From Mercurialis annua (taxonomy: Eukaryota > Streptophyta > Magnoliopsida > Malpighiales > Euphorbiaceae), in contig NC_065571.1 in NCBI RefSeq assembly GCF_937616625.2, forward strand, positions 9,302,501 to 9,366,500: a stretch of DNA of 64,000 nt. The letters run 5' to 3'. Positions 47,908 through 59,803 of the stretch are shown piece after piece. A program made the position numbers and the translations under genes. Each line of letters opens with the position of its first letter. Positions within the stretch are counted from its first letter, which is position 1. A model generated the notes under the pieces. That model worked only from the letters and a program-made list of their open reading frames with translations, was not told where the DNA came from and ran no database searches.

Positions 47908-48125
47908 GATCAGGATATATGCATAAATACGGAGAAAAATATTTGGCAGCCTTCCGGCGCAGTTCTCCAAGCGCAGTATCAAATATATGCTGAATAACGC
48001 TAAATACATATTCCGTTAGGAACTAGCGTTACGCAGCATATATTAGATAGCCACCCGGAGAACATACGACGGAAAAAGTACCAAATATTTTTCTACCGCA
48101 TCTATACATATATTTTTTTCCGTGA
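47908..48125. repeat. Imperfect inverted repeat inside the CACTA element
   Basis: Arms of about 95 bp include AAAAATATTTGGCAGC, AGTTCTCC and ATATATGCTGAATAACGCTA at the left and their diverged complements at the right (GCGTTACGCAGCATATAT, CGGAGAACATA, CCAAATATTTTT). They meet at about 48010-48025. Confidence 0.7.
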
Positions 48126-49959
48126 TCGAATTACGTAGATACCAGTTTTAACGAACTGTACACACGTACAATCCCGTGTCGTTCAATCTCTTGAGGACAC
48201 GGGACGGGTTTTCTACGGCTAGGTGAGATTTTATTCGGTGTGAATAAAATCTTGTTTAGTTTATTTTAAGTTTATTTAATCTAGTATAATAAAAGGAATT
48301 GAAAAATAATAAACAACAATACTTACTTGTTGTAGAGCGGAGCCGCAACAAGAATGGAAAAAAAGTCGGAAGCAGTCGAACGAACGAACAACAGCAATCA
48401 CACAAACAGTTGACGGAACACAAACCTACAAACGGGACAACAATTGTCGCAAATTACTAATACATTTTTAACAAAAATTCGGCAGCATTTCCCTTAAAAA
48501 AGAGCATCACCCATTTTTCAGGAAAAACCTGCAAGTAAAAAATACATTTTAAAATAACCAACACACCAAATCATGCCAATTAACTCAACAAATTCATGCC
48601 AATTATCTTAAAATTGAACAATTCTAATCTATAAGTAAACATTTTTAACCTAATTTACAATTTAATTCACATAAATTAATTTCAAATTAAAAACTTAATT
48701 AAATTAAAAATAAATAATAAGTTAACCGAAGTTAGAAATAATATAAAATACCTTAAAAATAATATAAATTACAATTACATAGCCTAATTTTAATAATATA
48801 ACATAATAAATAATAAATTAACCTAAACTTAACAATTAACCTAAACTTAATAAATAACCTACAAAAAAAATCTAAAATAAATAATTTATTTTAATTTAAC
48901 CTAATTACACTAAATAATATCCTAATCTAATTAATCAAGCCTAATTTAATAAATGATCAAACTATATTTGATTAATTAAATATAAATAACAAATTAAAAT
49001 TATTTTAATTAATTAACCCTAATATAAAAAATAAACCTAACCTAATTAAATTAATTAAGCCTACTAAAACAAATTAAACCTAATTTAATCAACCCTAATT
49101 AATCAATTTAAACATAAATTATAAAAATAAAACCTAATTTAATACATAATACCTAACTGAATTAAACCTAATAAAACCTAATTGGTTAGGTTACCTTGAA
49201 GGCCGGCTACGGAATATGGTGGCACGGCAGAGGAGAGCGGCGGAGGATGGCTGAACGGAAGAGATGAACACCAGCGGAGGACGGTGGCACGGAAATGGCC
49301 GGGAAATGGCAAACGAGATCGGAGGAGGCTGGAAATAGGAGGTGGAAGAAAAAACGGCACGGCAGAAACAAGAGCGTTTTGCGATTTTGGGGAAAAATAG
49401 AAACAGAGGAATGAAGATGAAGGGGCTGTGCTCGGGAAATACAATTTTGATTTTAGCGACGGATAATAAATCCGTCGCCAAAATCACAAATCCGTCGCCA
49501 ACCAATTAATGAAACTGTGCGTTTCATTAATTGGGCAAGCTAGCGACGGACTTTATAATCCGTCGCTAATTAGCGACGGATTATAAATGTCTGTCGCTAA
49601 CTTTAGCGACGGAATTAACTTCCGTCGCTAAAGTGACAAAGTTCGGTCGCCACATTTGGCGGGAGTAAGCCCGCCAAATTTGTTTTCATTTTGGCGACGG
49701 AAAGAAGTTCCGTCGCCAAAATCCGTCGGGAATTAACATTTAGCGACGGATTTTGGATCCGTCGCCAAAATCCGTCGCTAAACCACAGCTTTTTAGTAGT
49801 GGCAGAAGAACAGTGGAAGAGAAGGGATCAGTTGAGTAATTCAGAACGGTGGCGGCGGAAGAACAGAACCGCATAAGGAGTTTGGAAGAGGTGGGATTGT
49901 TTTTTTAATGCGGAAGAAGAAATTATCCGTTTTCGAGGAAGAGGAGGGATCTGTTTCAT

Positions 49960-50325
49960 TTAGGATAAATATTTAGCAACGAATTTCAATTCCGTCGCTA
50001 ACTTTACCTTAAATGAAATAGTTCGTTTTGGGGAGGAAATTAGTAACCCATCACTAATTCCTTTCCCAAAACGAACTGTTTAGTTAATTTCCAGATTAGC
50101 GAAAGATTTGATAAATCCGCCGCTAAAATTGGGAAAAGTATTTTGGCGCAATCCTTCTTGCCATCTTCCCGCTAAAGTTGGCGTTGGATTACCTCAGATC
50201 TGTCGCAGAAACGTCTAAATTTAGCTTTGTCCGTCGATAAATTTGTCGCAAATATATGGTTTTACCAACGGAATTGAAGTCCGTCACTAATTTCCATCGG
50301 TAATAATCTGTTTTCTAGTAGTAAA
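49960..50325. mobile_element. Decayed CACTA-type end
   Basis: Eroded CCGTCGCTAA-type units, an inverted CGTTTTGGG pair, and a terminal GTTTTCTAGTAGT near 50310-50325 look like the right end of an older CACTA copy of the same family as 46159-49801. Its left end was not located. Confidence 0.45.
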
Positions 50326-50487
50326 AGTGGCTAAAAAGTGGAGAATTTTTTAGACCATTAGCCTTAGGTTAAATGTAACAAAGTTAAAAATATGGATGGA
50401 TCACCAAATGAAATTGAAAAGAGAGAATAGTCACAAAGGAGGCTAGTGTTTCATATAATGAATATTATAAAATACAAACGGATTAAC

Positions 50488-50762
50488 CACTACAAGGAAT
50501 TCTGTATTTGGCAACAAATTTTTTTGCAGCTAATTTTTTTTTGCTGCTAAAAAACATTCTGCAGCATTAATTTTGAAAGTTGCTGCCATTAGTTAAGTTA
50601 TAACAGCATTTTACTATAAATTTTGTTACCAATTACTTAAGGCAACGTTTTATTAACAGCAACATGCCACAAATTTTTTTTGTTGCTATATATTAATAAT
50701 AACAATTTTAGCACTATTAGCAGTAAAAATGTCTGCTGCTAATTCTAGTATTTCTTGTAGTG
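50488..50762. mobile_element. Miniature CACTA element, TSD AAC
   Basis: CACTACAAGGAATTCTGTAT at the left and TAGTATTTCTTGTAGTG at the right bound 275 bp with AAC on each side (50485-50487, 50763-50765). The interior carries GCAGC/GCTGC subterminal units. It is a different CACTA family from its neighbour, and lies about 115 bp beyond the BURP4 stop codon. Confidence 0.92.
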
Positions 50763-50879
50763 AACTATTAGTCTAAGAGAAAAAGAATGAATTTTTTTCT
50801 ACTCTTACAATATAATTAATAGTGAAATACATAATATATTTAACACCTAGAACAATATTTTATAGCAAAACATGACTCT

Positions 50880-53800
50880 CTAATTAGGAATCCAAACAAT
50901 CGCATCATTATTAAGAAAATGACAAATTGGAGATTCCCCAGGCTTCACCTTAAGTAGTTGAAAAGCAAAATGATTTGGATTCCAAGCTGATGTATCTGTG
51001 TGACAAATCACTACTACTTTAGCTTCGGAACCATCCTCACCCACCAACGGAACCATATAAACCTTTGTAGCCGTAATTGCATGACAATGAAATACAGCAT
51101 ATGCATATATTTGTTTATGACAAACAATCTGATGATCTCCCATCATTTTAATTCCTCGAGAAATCGTGTAGTTTTGTTTCGTGTTCTCCTTTTCAACTTC
51201 GTTATCAAGAACCGAAACTTTATTTCCAAATTTGGCAACCGTAAAATCAACTAAAGACTCTAAGGATGTAGCACAATATTTGATTTCTCCCTTCATTTCT
51301 GGTGCCTCGCATAGCTCAATTGTATGTTTGATAATTTGAGCTTCTTCTGATGTGGGTTGCAGTGAAAAATATTCCAAAGTTTTTGAATAATCTTTGGTCG
51401 AAAAGGGTATAGTTTCAGCAATTTTACGCGGTAAAAAAGTTGAAATATTGTACATCTTTCTGAAACTAATATACATTTTATTTCCCGGAAGGAGATCGCC
51501 AGGAAAGAAATATATAGTAGTAATCGTAGTGTTTGAAATATTACTATCAAATGCCGTAGTTTTGCTCGGTAGGTACCTAATTAAGATTGTAGTCGATCAC
51601 ACTTCCAGCCAAGGGCTTTGTCTCTGAAAAATTACTTTTGTTCCCTGTAACTGCTTGCAAATTAAAAGCAAAACAAATTAAGAAAAGAAAATAGCATCAT
51701 AATATATATTAGGGAAAATGTTTACAATAAAAATCATGTTATTTTTTAATCTTTATAAAATATTTCATTTGTACCATTTTTTTGTACCATTTAAGAAGTC
51801 ATTTTATATTTTATACAGACTGTAAGAAGATATCAATCTATATTTAAATTTATTTTATTCTTACAAATTGTGGCTATGATATTCCTCTTATATTTAATTA
51901 TCTATAAATTGTGTTCAAACAATATTGTTTAAATAAAAATAACAATTAATTGATGGTGTAGTGTGCATTAATTTTTTTAAAAAGTTTATGAAAATAAAAA
52001 TTAAAAAAGTCAACTCAACTGTCAATTGAGAAATCTATTTATAAGAGTTGTGATAGTTCAATATTAATGGAGTTATATGTTTTTTCTTGAGTGTTTATAC
52101 CAATGATTGTACATGTCATAGAAAGACAAATGATAGAAATTTTTGTAATTATTACTTATTTTTGTAATTATTAAAAAATTTACATGGCTAAAAGCACAAT
52201 TGCTTTGTTATATGGATGACATGGCAGAACGGTTTTATTAGATAATTTTCCATGTTTTTAACTTCCATTACTCAAGATTTCATAAATGATAAATTCAATT
52301 TAACCAAAACTGAAGTTGAAAGACCCCATTAACAAAAAGACAAATCAGGAATCCCATTGTAGGTTTTATTGTTTTACCAGATATTTATAATTATTTAATA
52401 TTTAATTAACCTGAATCTTATCTGAACTATGCCAAACTTGTTTTAGAAATAGTATGAAAAAGGATTGGGATTTCATCAACTTTACTCAACTTGAGGGATT
52501 ATATTGACGAATTTATATCATTCATCGTAAAATAGATAGTGTTGATTAATTTAACTAGAATTCGATTTTTTTATCTACATCATTCAAGCTGTAGTACATA
52601 AAACTATTGAGCAATGAAGAATATACACATTGGCATCATTTTTACTGAAGATTTTTAAGATCTATGAACTTTATAAATTTTTATAAATTTATGGATTTTA
52701 AATTCATGGATAAAATATTTGAATTTAAAATTTTAATAGTTTGGATTGAATACATAATTCATAGATTAATTATAAGGATATATTAGAAATAATTAAATTT
52801 AAACACAATCAATCATTCATAAAAACGGGAAATTCTTACCTATATCTGGTCCATGAATTTTCCATGCACCTATCCAATGAGGTGTTAGAAAATCTAACAC
52901 AATTTTCTCTCTCTTCTCATTATTTTCTTTTTTTTCTCATTTCTCTAACAGCTCATTGGATGGGTCCATGAATCTTTTATAGACCGGGTCTAGGTAAAAA
53001 CTTCTCCATAAAAACAGTAAATTTCAACTTTTCCGCCAATGAGGTGAAATTTAAATGATGGATTTTGAGAAATGAGAGATTTTCACAATCTATAGATTTC
53101 ATGAAAAGTTCATGGACCTATCCAATGAGGTGTTAAAGAAATGAGAAAAAAGAGAAAATAATGAGAAGAGAGAGAAAATTGTGTTTGATTTTCTAACACC
53201 TCATTGGATAGGTGCATGGAAAATTCATGGACCGGGACTAGGTAAGAATTTCCCTAAATTTTAATACTCTAAAGTCTTCAATCTAAACAGTGTCAATATT
53301 TTAAGGCTTAACAGTAAAACTCAAATATTTTCAACTTTTTAGTATCAAAACTTTTAAGAGTTGCAGGTAGGTTTTGATTCTTTCAATCATTTTAAAATTT
53401 CTTCAATTTTTTAAAATTAATTTAATTATATTTACATGACATGAATGTCAAGTTGATAAAAAAATATGACATTATAATATTGAACGACGTGGCTTCTTAA
53501 TCGGCAATTCTTTCCTTGCTAAATTTAAAAAAATTAAATATTTATAGACAAAATTAACAAATTAGAATAGATGTACATGTTCTCAGGTTTTCAAAAAGTC
53601 AAAAACATTTGATTTTTTAGCACCGTTGCGCCTTATCTTAAAGAAATGACATTGTTGTTCGTATTGTTCAGTGAATTGTTTTCCAAAATTATATGACAGA
53701 AACTGAAAAGTAGAATGGAGAAGATTAATTGACCTGGCTTTAGAAGTTCTTGTAGAGTTTTTGGCAATGGAGTGTTTGGTAACTTGGATTTCCAGTACAT

Positions 53801-54479
53801 CTCCGGGGATGGGAAACCATTGCTTTCTTTCGGAAACTGCAATATTTAGATCGATAAATACATAAATACAACATATCAGCTAAATACTCTAATTAATAGC
53901 TATTAATCATATTATCTTAATCAAACACACAAACCTTAAAAACAAGTCCAAATGTTTTTTTTACATTTTATAAATCTATCTAAATTTTTTAAAATTTTCA
54001 AATCTATTTTAATTTGATAATTTTATCGTAAATCTATTCATTTTTTTCAATTAATTAAACTCACCTCGGTAAAATACTCTTTTTCTTTTTCAATTCAATT
54101 TGAGTTTCAAACTTGCTTCTTTTGAAGGAAAAAAAACTTCAACGGCTCAACCACTAAAAGGTAGAGATTTTAAAATTAAATTTTCTGTTTTTGATATTTT
54201 TTTAGATTCAGAGTTAAGTTTAAAATTTAAAAAGTAACTTTTACTAGCTAAGTAGTTAGTTTACTAAATAAACTAAAAACTGAGATAATTAAAATTGATT
54301 AAAATAAAATGATATATATTTGTAAATTTTGAAAGATTTAGATAGATTGACAATATGTAGAATTTCTTTTGACTTTTATGTAACCAATAAACCTTACAAA
54401 AATAAAATACAAACTGGGCAAAAATTAATTGCTTACACAGAGTAATAAACCAAAAATGGGAAGGAGATGAAGCTCCATA
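50880..54479 (-). pseudogene. BURP-domain gene 4, broken just before the BURP domain
   Basis: Exons at 54438-54479 (MELHLLPIFGLLLC), 53734-53836 (SPEMYWKSKLPNTPLPKTL) and 50880-51644 align with BURP3. The first two are intact. Exon 3 opens GNKSNFSETKPLAGSV and reaches DYNLN, then TAG. A net one-base insertion about 20-30 bases later is needed to enter the frame that carries the BURP domain. That domain still has CEAPEMKGEIKYCATSLESL and four CH pairs spaced 10, 25, 25. Both lesions fall in the variable octapeptide zone or just after it. A start at the internal Met at 51476 would give a 198-residue protein without signal peptide. Intron 2 (2.1 kb) holds foldback elements. A CTATATATATTTTC motif lies at about 54519-54530, near the start codon. 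Confidence 0.88.
52827..53006. mobile_element. Short foldback MITE in BURP4 intron 2, 9-bp TSD
   Basis: GGGAAATTCTTACC to GGTAAAAACTTCTC, with identical CATAAAAAC 9-mers at 52818-52826 and 53007-53015. Arms share CATGAATTTTCCATG-like and CCAATGAGGTGTTA-like blocks in inverted order. A second, left-truncated copy of the same family lies at about 53103-53257, ending GGTAAGAATTTCCC. Confidence 0.8.
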
Positions 54480-54631
54480 TCTATAGCTTATTATATGAGG
54501 ATGAGATGAAGTGAAAATATATATAGATCCAAAACAAATCAAAATTTTATTAATTTTAATTTAGTATTTGACTAGCTCTTCGTATGAATTAATTTAATTG
54601 TTTGAATTAATTGTTTGGTTACTTGCTTGGA

Positions 54632-54868
54632 AAGTAGGTTTGGTATAGTGGTCTAAGTCTCAGTCATCTGGGCGCCAAAGGTCGTGGGTTCGAACTCCGG
54701 CTACGCCCTTTCTTAATATGTAGTGGTTGAGGTTGGATTGTTGGCCATTATAGCCCGAAATTACCAGGTATGTGGGCTTGCAGACGGTCCACATCCTGAA
54801 ATTTGATAATGATATTGAATTTCGGCTCAGTAGAGTGAATTTTCGTCAAAAAAACAAAAACAAAATAC
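54632..54868 (+). mobile_element. tRNA-type SINE
   Basis: An RNA polymerase III A box (TGGTATAGTGG, 54641-54651) and B box (GGTTCGAACTCC, 54687-54698) are 46 nt start to start, in a tRNA-like head. A non-tRNA body follows (TAGTGGTTGAGG, then GGTCCACATCCTG), ending in an A-rich tail (GTCAAAAAAACAAAAACAAA). Head, body and tail are those of a SINE rather than a tRNA gene, as no acceptor stem closes. It lies about 150 bp upstream of the BURP4 start. A flanking duplication was not resolved. Confidence 0.85.
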
Positions 54869-55158
54869 AATTGAAATATATAATGATGCATTCTATAGTT
54901 TGATTTTGCACCACGCATTCAAATACAGTATTTGTTTAGTTAAGAACATGAATTTAATTTATCATTAGAATGTAGACCGAATCCTTGTTATAAAAGGAAT
55001 TTGGTGTCAAGTCTTTATGAATTAAACTAGTTCTTTCGCTTTCTCAGGAAAAAAAAGAAAGAAGAATTAGTCCTTTCTCTCTTGGCAATTGGAGCATAAA
55101 TTTTGACTTCAAGATAAAATTATAAAATTAATTTTTAACATAAATGCTAAGAACTTTC

Positions 55159-57651
55159 ATTTTTTAGAGGAAAAGATGATTTTATTGAAATTTAAACAAA
55201 ACAAACAAGTTTATTGACCGGGAAAGAAATTTTACCGGCAAGAGTACAATATTTTTCGAAAAAAGAACACATTTAGCAAGGGCATGTGCAACTTGGTTGC
55301 AATTCCTGTTAACATGTTGAAAAACAACGTTACGATCTTTCGCCAGTGCTAAACAATCTTCCACAATAAGTTGTATATTGTCTATAGCGCTTTTCGGACG
55401 TTACAGGCGCTAAATAACAACAAGTGCATCAGACTCGATAATCACATTCTAGGTTAAAATTGCAGCAGCAAATTGGACTCCCAAACGAACGTCGTAACTT
55501 TCAGCTAGCTCAACGTCAACCATTCTATGCAAGATAGCCACCCCACATTTCACCACTGCTCCATTATGCTCCCAACACACATCAGTGATAACAGAAATAT
55601 TCTTGTGAACAGCAATGGTCGCATCAATATTGATCTTGAACCACTTGATAGGAGGAACCTGCCACACAGCTGGGACGTTTGCTTGAGATTGGACCTACTG
55701 AACACATACACGGTCACATAGAGCAGTGACGCTACATAACAAGAATTGAGCCGTCATCTGATGGTTATCAAATACGATATTGGTACGGTCGTTCCAAATC
55801 ACCTATAAGCTAGTTAGAAAAATTCAAAGCTCATCAGATTTCAGAGAATCAAACATACTCAGAAGCCACTCAGTAAGATTGACAACTGGAAACTGATCAA
55901 CCCGCAAGCTCAGCGGTAATAATAGCCATAAGCCTCGTGCTTCCTCACAATCACTCAATGCATAGGGAGCTGTTTCTGCTACCACACCACACCTCAGATA
56001 GCAATTAATTAACTGCATTGATTTTTTAACCAAGTAACCGTTACATGGCAGAGAATTATGACAAATACGCCACAAAAATAGCGGATCTTTGGCATGACTG
56101 AACAACGCCAAATTTTATTCCATAACCCACTTAAATCAACAGTATCTTATGAGCCAGGAGTCCCTCTACTAGTGATATTGCAAGCCTTATAGTAACCAGA
56201 TTTGACCGTGTAAAAACCATTTTTATTCGCGGGCCAAAACAGCTTGTCCGGAGAGAGTCTCCTAATCAATGACTTTCTTCCCCTCCATGGTACTTTGCCA
56301 GACAAAGCTCGCTCTACGTTTGGAGGTAGCTCGAATAAAAGGATCATTCGGGAAATATTTGGCTTTAAACATCGAGCACAAAATGAGTCAGGATCCTGAA
56401 TTAGGCGTCAGGCCTGTTTAGCTAACATTGCTAAATTAAAAGCTCGTAAATTTCAAAACCCGAGCTCTCCCTCCTTCTTAGCCTTACAGATTGTGTTCCA
56501 ACTAACCCAAGAGATTTTCCTTTTTTTATCAGTTCCTTTCTACTATAACTTAGAAATAACACGCTGTATATCCGAACAAAAGGAAATAGGCAAAGAAAAG
56601 CAGCTCATAACATACGTCGGAATGAACAGAGCTATAGATTTAATCAACACCTCTCTACCTGCCTTGGATAAAAATTGCTCCTTCCACCTAGAGATTCTTT
56701 TATGCATGCGATCTTATAGAATAGTAAAGATCGGCTTCTTTGAACGACCTACCATAGTTGGTAATCCCAGGTATTTCTTGAAGAGATCCACCACCTGAAT
56801 CCCAAGGATTTGTTGAATGGTATGGCGCTGACCCTGTGGAACTCCACCACTAAAAAGAAGCTCAAACTTGTCAAAATCAACCACCTGGCCAGATGAAGTT
56901 TAGAAGGCCCCAATGATTCTCTTAAGAGCATGACATTCCTTACTCGTAGCTTAGGCAAACAAAACGCTGTCATCTGCAAAAAAAATAGATGGTTTATTCT
57001 AAGACTTTCCCTGCACAACCGGCTTCCAGATATAGAGCCCTGTTGCACTCCCTTGCTGAGAAGCGTTGATCCCTCTATGCATATCAGGAACAAATAAGGC
57101 GATAGAGGATCACCTTGGCAGAGCCTTCTCTGTGGCTGAAGGAATTCATACGATATACTATTGACCAGAAAGGAGAATGTGACCAACGATATACTTGCAA
57201 ATAAGCTTGGTTAAGTGTCCCGGGAAATCCATCTGAATCATAGCCTTTTCCAGGAAGCTCCACTTAACTCAATCGTAGGCTTTACTTATATCGAGCTTAA
57301 ACACAATCGAACCCTTTCTACCCTGCGACCGCTTAGCCATATAGTGAAACAACACAAAAGCAATCAGCGCATTATCAGTTATAAGTCTACCAGGCACAAA
57401 GGCGCTTTGAGTTTCATGAATCAAACTCGATAACACCATTTTTAGTCTATTTGCTAACACCCTAGCTATCAGCTTGTAAACCACGTTGCATAGGCTCATA
57501 GGTCGAAGGTCTTTCATTGAATATGGAGAAGATTTCTTCAGAATGAGAGTAATAACATTGTGATTCAGGTTAATAGGCATTTCTCCTGACTACAAAAAAT
57601 TAAGAACACACTTCACCACATCCTTCCCGATTATACGTCAGTACAAGCTAT
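55159..57651 (-). mobile_element. 5'-truncated L1 LINE with 16-bp TSD
   Basis: The insertion is bounded by perfect repeats, AATGCTAAGAACTTTC, at 55143-55158 and 57652-57667, with an A-rich 3' end next to the left copy. On the minus strand it encodes the RT (SAFVPGRLITDNALIA, FKLDISKAYD, QGDPLSPYLF, FADDSVLFA), the zf-RVT segment (PLFLWRICHNSLPCNGYLVK) and an RNase H tail (KWFKINIDA, then NCNQVAHALAK). Several frameshifts and stops break the frame, one of them just before FADD. It carries roughly the part of ORF2 that the LINE at 17696-20815 lacks, but nothing shows they are the same family. Confidence 0.93.
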
Positions 57652-57669
57652 AATGCTAAGAACTTTCTT

Positions 57670-58850
57670 GAGCAGTATTTAATCGACGCTACTAGTATTC
57701 ATAAGTATTTTGGCCAACTTTATTAACGGACAGTGGTAGAGTTAGAAATTTTACATTAAGAAGGCCAGATCGTGGTTTTATGTTATACATAAAAGGTGGT
57801 TTTTAAAAATTGGAAAACCAAATCATAATATAAATTAATTATCTATACGGATTTAATTTTCAAAGTTGGATGGGTGGGGGTGGTGTGCAAAACCCTCGCA
57901 TTGCCCTTATTTTTATTTAAATATCCTTTAACCTTTTTCAAATTTAAAAATCCATATTCAAATTCTCTCAACTCACACTCAAACTCGACAAACGGATATA
58001 GCAATTCTAAGTAAAAATGTCGAATTCTAGTCGCGATAACCTCCTGTAAGTGTTCGTTTCACGTTTTTTTCTTTTATGTTTTTACATTTTTTAATTATTT
58101 TAATTATTTTTCAGACCGACGCTTTTAGATCACGCCGATCCGAGTAGACGATGTCCATACGTCGTCTACCCGGACCGACGTGATCTAAACACGCCATTCC
58201 AAGGGGAAACATTTTCCCCAAACGTTTCCCCTTGAGGGAAACGTTTGGGGGAAAACGTTTTTCTTGTGAGGGAACGTTTTCCCCAAACGTGCCCCCACAG
58301 CGTCGGCGGCGACCGGAAATGTTGTCGCCGCTTAAACATTTTTTCATTAAATTAATTATTTAATTAAATAGTTTAAAGTAATGATAGTTAAATAGTTTAA
58401 TTAAATTTATGTAGTCTTAGTACATGGTTTAGGTGTTTAGGATTTAGGGTATATTAAATAAAATTAATTTAGTTAGATATATTAGTTGGTTTAATTAGTT
58501 CAAATTAATTATTTAAATTTATTTTATTATTTATTTACTTAATCCTATTTTATTCATTTAATCTAAATACTATAAATTAATTAATATTATTGTCATATCT
58601 CGTGGCATGAATGCCTCAGCCCTAAGATAGAGACAGCAGACGGGGACTGGTGTTGTTGAGAAACCTGAAGAGGGAGATGCGATTTGGAATAATGTGATGT
58701 TGGATGGTGATCTGGACAATTTAGAGGAGTCAGAACACCTCGTTGCTACTCGATGGAGGAAGGGGGATGACGGCTGGTTCGTTTTTGAATCGTCATAGGT
58801 AATTTGATTCAAATATTTTGTTAATTTAAAAATATTGATATAAGAAAGAA
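57670..58850. other. Intergenic region with hairpins and a coding-like scrap
   Basis: Three things stand out. At 58018 an ATG opens MSNSSRDNLL followed by a GTAAG donor-like site, preceded by a TATTTAAAT motif at about 57915. A strong hairpin lies at 58125-58188 and a GGGGAAACGTTT-rich repeat at 58196-58300. From 58643 a frame reads EKPEEGDAIWNNVMLDGD, then RWRKGDDGWFVFESS, and stops at 58798. I do not recognise the protein, and the ATG segment and this frame cannot be joined with confidence. Confidence 0.35.
58125..58188. repeat. 64-bp imperfect palindrome
   Basis: TTAGATCACG and CGTGATCTAA bound it, with inner arms TCCGAGTAGACGA and TCGTCTACCCGGA around a short centre. The whole stretch can fold into one long stem with few mismatches. 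Confidence 0.85.
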
Positions 58851-59340
58851 AATATGAAACAAAGATGAATTCAAGGAGAAATCAAAGAGAAGCTGAGAGA
58901 TAAGAAATTGACAGAGAAATGAAAGAATCTGAAATAGGAGAAGTGATCTCAATTGATGAGAATTGAATCTATTGCACAAACAATTATCAAAGAGTGAAAA
59001 GAACTCACAAAGAAGGCAATCGATGTACGTATCGCATGGCCAATGTTGGTTTCTTTCAACCAGTTGGTATGATTATTCATGACAGTGTTATTAAGGACGT
59101 TTTAGGCTGCTTGAGGGATGACACCATCAGCGTCTCTTTACCTCGCATGAGCAGAAGCAACTAGTTTTCTGCTTCTGGCTTTTGCCAGCTATTATATTAT
59201 CAAACAAAAAGAGTGAAAAGAATTGAATCTTGACATTGCAGAAATTTGAGATTAAATTTGAAATTACCGGTAACGAGTATTAGAATTTGAAACCGAATAA
59301 AATAAATAATGAAAATCAAATCTGAACTGAAATCAACAAC

Positions 59341-59520
59341 GATGAATTGAACAAATCAGAGATTGATCAAAAGATAAATTTGATAGAATAGGAACCTGAA
59401 ATTGAAATTGAAACCGTTGATAGCAACGATTTGAAATTGAACAAATCAGAGATTGATCAAAAGATAAATTTGATAGAATTGGAACCTGAAATCGAAATTG
59501 AAACTGTTGATAGCAACGAT
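59341..59520. repeat. 90-bp tandem duplication
   Basis: Two head-to-tail copies, each containing ACAAATCAGAGATTGATCAA and GTTGATAGCAACGATTT, differ at only a few positions. The related block GATAGCAATATTAAG just after may be a third, diverged partial copy. Confidence 0.9.
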
Positions 59521-59803
59521 TTAACAGAGAGCTTCAATTTTTAGCACCGATAGCGATTAATTGAAACGAAATTTGAAATTGAACCGAAAATTATTGATAG
59601 CAATATTAAGAATCTAAAATTGAACTTCAAGTTACTGATAGCGATGCTTGAAGCCGAAATTAAACTCAATCTGGGTTGCTGGGGCTGGACATCCAGATCG
59701 ATACAACGAAGAAAAATTGAAATTAATTTGGTTCGCTGCGATACATCGGAAAAGATATTAATAACACGGCGGCAACTCCAGAGACAATGCCTGATCCCGG
59801 GCC

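Larger units (their letters stand above)
46159..49801 (-). mobile_element. CACTA transposon, non-autonomous, TSD GCA
   Basis: The element begins CACTACTAAAATGCTG and ends TTTTTAGTAGTG, with the 3-bp duplication GCA at 46156-46158 and 49802-49804. Both subterminal regions (46185-46500 and 49450-49790) are crowded with GCGACGGA/TCCGTCGC units, the binding-site type repeats of CACTA elements. The 3.6-kb interior keeps pieces of two transposase-associated genes on the minus strand but not a complete transposase, so it would need one supplied elsewhere. The clean ends and perfect duplication suggest a fairly recent insertion. Confidence 0.95.

Noticed and set aside
54632..54710. A functional tRNA gene
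   Set aside because: The Pol III boxes are good, but the 3' side continues into a SINE body and tail and the cloverleaf does not close.
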